DNA of 37,091 nucleotides from NCBI GenBank assembly GCA_002344895.1, contig DDUR01000021.1:1-37091 (forward strand), given 5' to 3'. Made by a program: the position numbers and the translations under genes. Shown one piece after another: positions 32,021-37,091 of the stretch. Positions within the stretch are counted from its first letter, which is position 1. Every line of letters begins with the position of its first letter. The notes beneath the pieces are model-generated. The model was given only the letters and a program-made list of their open reading frames with translations, searched no databases and was not told the origin of the DNA. The stretch comes from Ignavibacteria bacterium UBA2333 (GTDB taxonomy: Bacteria > Bacteroidota > Ignavibacteria > Kapaibacteriales > Kapaibacteriaceae).

Positions 32021-32869
32021 ATGAAGAAGCAAGAAAATCATATTCAAGATGTCTTTGCCAATGGTATTCAGCATCTCAATACTGTGGATAGTAAGATGCT
32101 ACAAAGTGAGATGGATGTTAAGTCTTTCATTTCCGCACCACTATCCGGTGTCCTGCATGGAATTGGCTTTGGCGAGCATGATAATTTCCGCTACTTCCAG
32201 ACCCACACATTCTTCTGGTCGATGGTGCGATTGTTCGGATGTTACGAGCGAGTTATGTCTGTTCTGGAGTTGGAAAGGTCTGAGCGTCCTTTTCTTGAAG
32301 CGGACATCGAGAGCTTCATCATCAGATTTCAGATTGTCCTTAATGACATCGCCTACATCGTCCGTCAAATACTACCAGCAAATGCCCGCAAGATTGCTGG
32401 AATCAGGAACAAAGGCGGAAGATTACCAGAGAATCACGAAATGTCAATGAATGACTTGCTCAAGTCCTTCAGGGAAGGTGGAGAACAGTACCCTGAATTC
32501 AAACACGCTTTGAATGATGCTTCAGATTGGATGCTCAAACTGCGGGATGACAGGAACAAAGTGGTTCACTACAAGGCGAAGGTTGTTGTGTTCGAGTTTG
32601 ATTCACCATCGTTTGCCTTTCATGATGCCGCTGGACCTGAACATGTGGAACAGACTAACGAGGGTGGTCAGCGAGTCGTAACGGTCCCGGTAGGAACCTT
32701 CATAAACGGCCAGATGCTATCGCTACACAACTTCCTACAGGTGACGCTGGTCGAGGCAATTCAGGGGTATGCCCATCGTACTGGTATTAGGATTGTTGAA
32801 GTTGGAAAAGACCACCGAATGAGTGCAATCGGAGTGGCACGATTCAAACGTCTCAATGCGCTTCCGTAG
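32021..32869 (+). CDS. Thoeris-linked protein with HEPN-type RNxxxH motif
   Basis: This 282-residue, mainly helical cytoplasmic protein has FWSMVRLFGCYERVMSVLELER and FIIRFQIVLNDIAYIVRQILPA in the first half, then DASDWMLKLRDDRNKVVHYKAKVVVF. RNKVVH (178-183) is a canonical Rx4H HEPN motif at the end of a helix, placed as in HEPN RNases. The C-terminal part (190-282) is a strand-helix domain without known motif. HEPN proteins are typical RNA-cutting toxins of defence systems. Genes of this kind are not a standard part of Thoeris. It is co-oriented 13 bases after thsB and ahead of a terminator-like hairpin, so it is probably in the operon. RNase activity is inferred. Confidence 0.55.
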   Translation: MKKQENHIQDVFANGIQHLNTVDSKMLQSEMDVKSFISAPLSGVLHGIGFGEHDNFRYFQTHTFFWSMVRLFGCYERVMSVLELERSERPFLEADIESFIIRFQIVLNDIAYIVRQILPANARKIAGIRNKGGRLPENHEMSMNDLLKSFREGGEQYPEFKHALNDASDWMLKLRDDRNKVVHYKAKVVVFEFDSPSFAFHDAAGPEHVEQTNEGGQRVVTVPVGTFINGQMLSLHNFLQVTLVEAIQGYAHRTGIRIVEVGKDHRMSAIGVARFKRLNALP

Positions 32870-32913
32870 AGCTTTAGATACTCTATGATGAACGTCAGAG
32901 AGTTCTAGGAATC

Positions 32914-32935
32914 AAGAGTTCCGCACTGAACTCTT
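32914..32935 (+). terminator. Possible terminator of the Thoeris operon
   Basis: AAGAGTTC-CGCACT-GAACTCTT has perfect 8-bp arms 45 bases after the last gene of the operon. The T-tract is weak (TTAATG). The T-run of the second arm and symmetric position would also allow function toward the minus strand. Confidence 0.5.
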
Positions 32936-33167
32936 AATGAACGAAGTGTAGAAACGACACTCTTGAGCAGAACCCTCGGCCTGTACCCGTCTGACACTCC
33001 ACAACATCCTCCACATAGCCTCTGAGGGTACGCAGGAAAGTCTTCCAATCCGGGTAGTGATCCGGATTATGGAACCCGCAGAACTCCCGGACGGCCGAGA
33101 GTATGAGAAGCTCTCGGTAGGGCCGCCATCCGGGGAGACGGGTAACAGGATGTCTAGGACTCCACAT
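32934..33167 (-). CDS. Possible small gene downstream of the integrase
   Basis: The frame is open for 77 residues from ATG 33167, or 88 from 33200 inside the integrase end. The product has RELLILSAVREFCGFHNPDHYPDWKTFLRTLRGYVEDVVE and looks protein-like, but no family is recognised. It would be co-transcribed with the integrase. It occupies most of the 312-bp gap between the Thoeris operon and the integrase, otherwise empty apart from the hairpin at 32914-32935. Confidence 0.3.
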   Translation of the reverse strand: MWSPRHPVTRLPGWRPYRELLILSAVREFCGFHNPDHYPDWKTFLRTLRGYVEDVVECQTGTGRGFCSRVSFLHFVH

Positions 33168-33181
33168 GGAGGTAAGACGTC

Positions 33182-34612
33182 CTACGCAGCCTTCTGCCAC
33201 ATACCAGATAATGTGAGTATCGGGTCATTGAAGGAGTGGGATTCCTCACGAGCCTTCCCGAAGGCGTAGAGCACTTCGACGTCAGGGATAGAGGTGTACG
33301 TCCGAAGTTGTGCGAGACTCCTGTGGCCGGTTACCTTGATGATGATCTCATCCGGAATTCCTCGAGCGCGGCATATACTCACGAACGTCCGACGGCCTGT
33401 GTGTGATGTCATGACATCACAAAGACGAAGTGTACGCTGAACCATTCTGTCCCCGCGGAATTGACGCACGATTACATCCGATGTCAAGCCAGCGGCTTCA
33501 GCAGCCTCCCTCAGATAAGGATTGAAATTTTGATTCGCGATTTCGATGCTTCTCAGACCTGCGGGATATTTGGCAAGAAGTTCTCGTGTGGCGGGGAACA
33601 GTGGAATGATGACGCTTCCGCGATCCTTTATCGTTTCGATGTGAATGGCATCGTCTGTGATGGTGGCTTCGTCGATGTGCCAGAAGTTCTCGAATCGAAG
33701 GGCGGTCAAACACATGAGCATGAAGGCATCTCGAACACGCTCAAGCCTTCCTTCCGTTGGTAAGAACTGATGGTGATAGAATTTGCTGAGAACCTCTTCT
33801 GGGATTGACGTTTTAGGATACCGCTTGAATCTGTAGCTGAGAAGCTTGGTATTCACAGGAAGTATGTACTTCTGTTCCCAGGCCCACTTGAGTATTTGAC
33901 GAAGTCTTTTCGTGACGTTTTCGATAGACTCTCCCGCATCAACTTCATCGTGAATGAAGTACCTGAACCATGCCTTTGAGAATTCCGGAAGCCCTTCCTC
34001 GAACCTGTCGATGGTGAATCCGAAGGGATAGTATTTGTCCAAGAACAGTTCAAGGTTGTGCGCCAAGGTTCGGAAGTTCTTGTAATGGCTTTCCATCTCT
34101 ACGAGCCTACGGCCATCATTGGAAACGTACTTCCGCATGAATTCACCGAACAAGCCACCGAACTCGTATTCTCCCTCCTTGTCCTTGTGTCGAACGAAGA
34201 GAGGAAGGCTACCATGACACAGGGTATTCGTTTTCCCGTCGATGAGAGACTTGACATCATCTTCACCGAGTAGAGCGTAAACACTTCTTCCCACGCGGTT
34301 GGATTCGGCTGCCATGTAGGCATTCCTGATGCGGTCCACGATCGCATGCAATCGTGACCGTATGGCCTCCCGATTTCTGTAGGTACTTCGGATGTCGTTC
34401 TTGACCTTGTCCCAATACTCCACAGTCATGATGACGCCTGTGGTGTGCCGGATACGTCCTTCCGGATTCTTCTTCGTCGCCCACCTACGGCACGTGGCGT
34501 AGCACTTGAACGTACCGTTCGCTGATCCCTGCTTGACCTTGAACGGGAAGGTGATGTGGATGGTATCGTCGCCCGAACCGACCGTGAATCGGGCATTCTT
34601 GACCTTGGGCAT
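33182..34612 (-). CDS. int: Tyrosine recombinase (integrase) of the island
   Basis: The product is 476 residues from ATG 34612, supported by a GGAGACAT site; an earlier in-frame start would run through the candidate arm sites. The N-terminal part holds an arm-binding domain and a SAM-like core-binding domain (about 155-255). The catalytic domain has R306 (CLTALRFENF), H404-x-x-R407 (SHTGRRTFVSICRARG), H430 (VTGHRSL) and nucleophile Y439 (LRTYTSIPD), all intact. The sequence style is that of Bacteroidetes integrases. It lies about 170 bases from attR in tRNA-Glu and would catalyse integration and, with the HTH protein at 10464, excision. Confidence 0.93.
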   Translation of the reverse strand: MPKVKNARFTVGSGDDTIHITFPFKVKQGSANGTFKCYATCRRWATKKNPEGRIRHTTGVIMTVEYWDKVKNDIRSTYRNREAIRSRLHAIVDRIRNAYMAAESNRVGRSVYALLGEDDVKSLIDGKTNTLCHGSLPLFVRHKDKEGEYEFGGLFGEFMRKYVSNDGRRLVEMESHYKNFRTLAHNLELFLDKYYPFGFTIDRFEEGLPEFSKAWFRYFIHDEVDAGESIENVTKRLRQILKWAWEQKYILPVNTKLLSYRFKRYPKTSIPEEVLSKFYHHQFLPTEGRLERVRDAFMLMCLTALRFENFWHIDEATITDDAIHIETIKDRGSVIIPLFPATRELLAKYPAGLRSIEIANQNFNPYLREAAEAAGLTSDVIVRQFRGDRMVQRTLRLCDVMTSHTGRRTFVSICRARGIPDEIIIKVTGHRSLAQLRTYTSIPDVEVLYAFGKAREESHSFNDPILTLSGMWQKAA

Positions 34613-34627
34613 ATGTCTCCAATGGTA

Positions 34628-34727
34628 GGTGTGCCAAACGGGGTGCCAAACCCGACCACTGTAAGACGCCATCTCTGTCAAAAACCGAAGACGATTCCGC
34701 GAGGCGAAGACCCCGAACCCGCATGAA
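34628..34727. other. Candidate integrase arm sites, right end
   Basis: TGCCAAAC occurs twice in tandem (34632-34639 and 34644-34651) upstream of the integrase start; 34628-34648 matches 10215-10235 at 19 of 21 bases. GAGGCGAAG (34701-34709) is inverted relative to the left end. AACCCGCATGAA (34716-34727) is shared directly. These sites may also autoregulate the integrase promoter. Confidence 0.5.
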
Positions 34728-34753
34728 ATGGTGATTGCGGGTAAAAACAGCAA

Positions 34754-34775
34754 AGCCCCGTCAAATGACGAGGCT
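34754..34775 (-). terminator. Terminator of tRNA-Glu, supplied by the island
   Basis: On the minus strand AGCCTCGTCA-TT-TGACGGGGCT (one mismatch) is followed by TTGCTGTTTTTAC. It begins six bases after the tRNA's CCA and lies within the island side, replacing the native terminator displaced to 10120-10148. Confidence 0.75.
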
Positions 34776-34780
34776 CTGGA

Positions 34781-34855
34781 TGGTACACCGTACGGGACTC
34801 GAACCCGTGTTACCGCTGTGAAAGAGCGGTGTCCTAACCTCTAGACGAACGGTGC
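34781..34855 (-). tRNA. tRNA-Glu (anticodon TTC)
   Basis: It folds as a full cloverleaf. The acceptor is GCACCGT/ACGGTGT with a first-pair G-T wobble; the D arm is GTCTAGAGGTTAGGAC, the anticodon stem CCGCT/AGCGG, and the loop CTTTCAC gives TTC. The variable loop is TAACA, the T arm ACGGG-TTCGAGT-CCCGT, the discriminator A, and CCA is encoded. It is closely similar to E. coli tRNA-Glu in the D and anticodon arms. Its 3' end is the island's attachment site. Confidence 0.95.
34783..34796. other. attR within tRNA-Glu 3' end
   Basis: GTACACCGTACGGG is identical to 10152-10165. The intact tRNA is a join of the chromosomal 5' part and the island-supplied 3' end. Confidence 0.85.
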
Positions 34856-34910
34856 AAACGCGCTGCGTTGGTATCAGCGAGCCACAAAGATAGGGAGGTT
34901 ACCGGAATTG

Positions 34911-34948
34911 GCAAGGGGTAGGGGGCGAAAGGGGCTTCGGTGGTAGGG
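34911..34948 (+). other. G-run cluster, possible G-quadruplex
   Basis: GGGG-TA-GGGGG-CGAAA-GGGG is followed after 11 bases by GGG. It lies between the downstream gene's stop and the tRNA promoter region. The motif is related to G-tract elements at 6027-6053, 6892-6910 and 36929-36948. The last loop is long for a canonical quadruplex. Confidence 0.4.
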
Positions 34949-34968
34949 AAGTCGACGGATTGGTGGCC

Positions 34969-35640
34969 TTAGGAGCAGGAGGACTCGCATTCACATTCGT
35001 GTCCCTTGGCCTTTTCGAAGCATTCTCGGCCTTCACGTATGCTAAACCAGAGAATTCCAAGTGCCCCCAGGACATCGGCATAGGCAAAATGTGTCAGTTC
35101 ATAAATGCCCGCTGAAACGAGGACAACCAAGCTCATGTAGACGCATACAAGGGTGCAGTTTGCGTCGGCAAGAATGGGTTTACTTCCAAGTGCACGTCCG
35201 ACGTGACGTTTTGCCAGGACAAGTGCCGTCATAACGGCGATGGAGACGGCAGCGATCACGACGGCCCAGAAGGTTGACTCGGGAACCCTGCCGGTAACAA
35301 CATTCACGACGGTTGACGTGGCTAGCATGGCACTCAGTCCATAGAATGACCATCCCGTTATCCGTAAGGCAGACTTTTCGAACTCTGTCCGTTGTGAATC
35401 GGCCCCCGACGGAGCAGATTCAAGACGACGGATCATTACCAGGATTCCAACGCCGGAAATCGACTCGATAAAACTATCCAGGCCAAATCCGAAGAGAGCC
35501 AACGTTTCATCCTGCACTCCAACAACCGTTGATACAACACCTTCGAAGATGTTGTAGGTAACAGTGAACAAGGCCATCAAATAGGCGAGTCGGTACAGAT
35601 TCGACGTACGATGGACAAGGTGAACGTCGGCGTGATCCAT
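34969..35640 (-). CDS. CDF-like cation transporter (chromosomal copy)
   Basis: This 223-residue paralogue of the island protein at 26790 has DETLALFGFGLDSFIESISGVG, ITGWSFYGLSAMLA, ILADANCTLVCVYMS and the tail KGHECECESSCS. It has about six membrane helices with acidic residues in helices 2 and 5, and no cytoplasmic CDF domain. The N terminus carries an extra His pair (MDHADVHLVH). It is the first chromosomal gene beyond tRNA-Glu. The metal exported is unknown. Confidence 0.8.
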   Translation of the reverse strand: MDHADVHLVHRTSNLYRLAYLMALFTVTYNIFEGVVSTVVGVQDETLALFGFGLDSFIESISGVGILVMIRRLESAPSGADSQRTEFEKSALRITGWSFYGLSAMLATSTVVNVVTGRVPESTFWAVVIAAVSIAVMTALVLAKRHVGRALGSKPILADANCTLVCVYMSLVVLVSAGIYELTHFAYADVLGALGILWFSIREGRECFEKAKGHECECESSCS

Positions 35641-35733
35641 ATCATGAAGGTTGGTGAGAGGACGAATATAGGTGTAGAGGGAGGTGATGGAGTTCGGCTT
35701 GTGGATGAAGTTGTGGACACTTTGAACTGCCCA

Positions 35734-36660
35734 CTACGGAATGAACACGTGTGATAGATGCCAATCGAGACGGTCGGAATCGGGCAAAAGAAGTTCGTCT
35801 TTGGGGAGAACTGTCAGCGGTTTACCATCCCAAGAATAGTATACTTTACCATTAACGTAAAGATCTCTAATCTGGTTACTTACACGTATCGTTCGGTCCG
35901 GTGTAATACCGATAAGACCATCATCAAACAATTTGTGCATATCACTTCGTAAGAGCAGTCCGTTTGAAAGTTCATTCGTACCATTCTCATGAACAGGCTG
36001 AATGTGTGCCGCTTCAAGGACAGGAACGATGTTCTCGCCAGTGATAGCACAACGTCGTCCATATGCATCTAGGAGTCCCACCTTAAATCCTGCTTGACCG
36101 GGACGTGACTTTCTGAGGTACTCCTTTCCAAATACGGAGGGGACAACTTGTGATGGCGACGTAAACGCTTTCCCACGATCTGCTTCGAGAAGCCCTGAGA
36201 CATGCTGCCAAAGCTTGTTTCCTTGGGGTGTACTAGAATCGTATGACTTTCCCACGACAACATTTTGCTGAAAGTCTGCTGGTACATCAAACCAATCGTA
36301 TTCATCGAAGAAAACAGGACTCTCAAGAAGAATACAACCGATTTCCGTCGTTGCAGATACACTACCATGTCGATAGGATTGAATCACATGTAACAACTGA
36401 TCATACGAACCCCTTCCATTACGAATGGAAAAGGTTTCCCATGCCACTCGTAGAGGTAGCCTCGTGAAAGAATGAAAGAATCCCACCCCGGCGATTTTAT
36501 TAATCGGAGCTTTGAGTTTAAACAAGAATGGGCAGCCAGGTTGTAGAGCGGCAAAGGCTCCTCCTCCTGGTCGCCAAAAGTTCACTTCGGAGACCGGTGG
36601 TTCTTGACCTGCAAGGTGTCGAAACCAAGCAATATCTGTCACCCCTACAAAAATCCGCAT
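35734..36660 (-). CDS. HNH endonuclease with N-terminal putative reader domain
   Basis: This 308-residue protein has a C-terminal HNH_2-type nuclease: C204AITGE, EAAHIQPV (H219), LSNGLLL (N233) and MHKLFDDGLIG (H242), all catalytic positions present. The N-terminal part (SEVNFWRPGGGAFAALQPGCPFLFKLKAP.NKIAGVGFFHSF) looks like a PUA/EVE-like domain of the type that reads modified bases. A modification-dependent restriction role is inferred. A GAGG ribosome site precedes the ATG. No partner methylase or motor gene is present. It stands alone, 93 bases upstream of the CDF-like gene. Confidence 0.8.
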   Translation of the reverse strand: MRIFVGVTDIAWFRHLAGQEPPVSEVNFWRPGGGAFAALQPGCPFLFKLKAPINKIAGVGFFHSFTRLPLRVAWETFSIRNGRGSYDQLLHVIQSYRHGSVSATTEIGCILLESPVFFDEYDWFDVPADFQQNVVVGKSYDSSTPQGNKLWQHVSGLLEADRGKAFTSPSQVVPSVFGKEYLRKSRPGQAGFKVGLLDAYGRRCAITGENIVPVLEAAHIQPVHENGTNELSNGLLLRSDMHKLFDDGLIGITPDRTIRVSNQIRDLYVNGKVYYSWDGKPLTVLPKDELLLPDSDRLDWHLSHVFIP

Positions 36661-37091
36661 AGTTCCTCACGAGATACGATGTTGAATTTACATCCTCGTA
36701 ACATATCAATTCATTAGCCAACTCGTCGTGCGATCCTGGTGCGCATAGGTTAAGTGTCCTATCAACACGCTTCTGCCTCGTTCCGCGAAGTACGGATCGT
36801 GCTAACGGGGTTACCGCAATAGTATCCTGAACGATAGCACGGGAAGATTCAAAGTAGTCTCAAGGTGCCAAGTCACTAGGTGCCGGGGGCCTATAGGTCC
36901 CCGGCACCTTCACGTCTGGTTCGGTGGATGCCCCGTTTGCCCCCTAACACAAAGTGTATTCTCCGGGAGATTTCTCCCGGAGAATTGATTTGGTCTTCAT
37001 GGTGACCCGATCACCGTGTTAGCACTGTACCCAATGATTCGACACGGTTTATTTCTCCTGAGTCAAAAGGTGCCGGGGGCCTATAGGTCCC
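36661..37091. repeat. Right-edge intergenic region with compound palindromic repeats
   Basis: There is no gene in these 431 bases. Bases 36878-36909 are a palindrome with core GGTGCCGGGG matching 6801-6836 with small changes. GCCCCGTTTGCCCCC at 36930-36944 is the G-tract motif in reverse complement. Bases 36958-36970 and 36973-36985 are perfect 13-bp arms (ATTCTCCGGGAGA) as at 1-52. At 37056-37091 TCCTGAGTCAAAAGG and another GGTGCCGGGG half palindrome run off the window end, in the opposite orientation to copies 1 and 2. The stretch 36661-36860 shows nothing identifiable. Confidence 0.75.

Larger units (their letters stand above)
10152..34796. mobile_element. 24.6-kb integrative element in tRNA-Glu carrying metal resistance and Thoeris
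   Basis: GTACACCGTACGGG occurs at 10152-10165 and again at 34783-34796, where it is the 3' end of an intact tRNA-Glu. A tyrosine recombinase gene starts about 170 bases from the right copy and reads inward. An excisionase-like HTH gene and a gpII-like replication gene lie at the left end. Both ends share the motif GGTGTGCCAAA..GGGTGCCA and AACCCGCATGAA. This is the standard layout of a tRNA-targeted integrative element. No conjugation genes were recognised, so transfer would depend on helper functions or on the replication protein. Cargo is arsenic and divalent-metal resistance plus Thoeris anti-phage defence. Confidence 0.85.

Overview
The window looks like a chromosomal segment from a member of the Bacteroidota/Chlorobi (FCB) group, possibly a Kapabacteria-like lineage. 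This is inferred from protein style only: a CzcA pump fused to its TolC-like outer-membrane partner, DUF4919-like and NTF2-serine hydrolase secreted proteins, a promoter of the TTTG / TAnnTTTG type in front of the first gene, and Bacteroidetes-type integrase sequence. No rRNA or ribosomal gene is present to settle the taxonomy.

Left flank (1-10150). A likely defence or stress module comes first: XRE regulator, ImmA/IrrE metallopeptidase, Beta-family protein and, convergent with a 101-bp overlap, an sce7726-type PD-(D/E)xK nuclease. Next is a 58-residue protein gene enclosed by perfect 24-bp inverted repeats. The rest, all on the minus strand, is mostly exported or housekeeping-like: a small Cys-rich protein, a methyltransferase, an NTF2-like plus serine beta-lactamase-like gene split by one in-frame stop, a DUF4919-like protein, a beta-propeller protein and an outer-membrane barrel.

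Integrated island (about 10152-34796, 24.6 kb). A 14-bp direct repeat made of the 3' end of tRNA-Glu bounds a complete integrative element. A tyrosine integrase lies next to the intact tRNA at the right end. An excisionase-like HTH gene and a gpII-like replication protein lie at the left end, and candidate integrase arm sites are shared by both ends. The cargo has two parts. The first is a metal/metalloid resistance block: arsR-arsI-arsC-acr3, a P1B-4 ATPase, a CzcA-TolC fusion with its adaptor, a His-rich exported protein, and a second arsR operon with ynfA, a CC-motif lipoprotein, an HMA-domain protein, a methyltransferase and a CDF-like transporter. The two arsR genes carry nearly identical operators just before their start codons. 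The second part is a type I Thoeris anti-phage system (XRE regulator, ThsA with SIR2-SLOG domains, ThsB TIR-like) followed at once by a protein with a HEPN-type RNxxxH motif, which may be an undescribed accessory effector. Between these parts lies a three-gene overlapping regulator cluster whose response regulator lacks the acidic Mg-binding pair.

Right flank (34781-37091). It holds tRNA-Glu(TTC), a paralogue of the island's CDF-like transporter, and an HNH endonuclease with a possible N-terminal reader domain. The last 200 bases carry palindromic repeats of the same family as those at 1-52 and 6801-6889, in opposite orientation at the extreme right edge.

Together the window shows a stable chromosomal region with its own defence genes, into which a mobile element has brought arsenic/heavy-metal resistance and NAD-depletion phage immunity.
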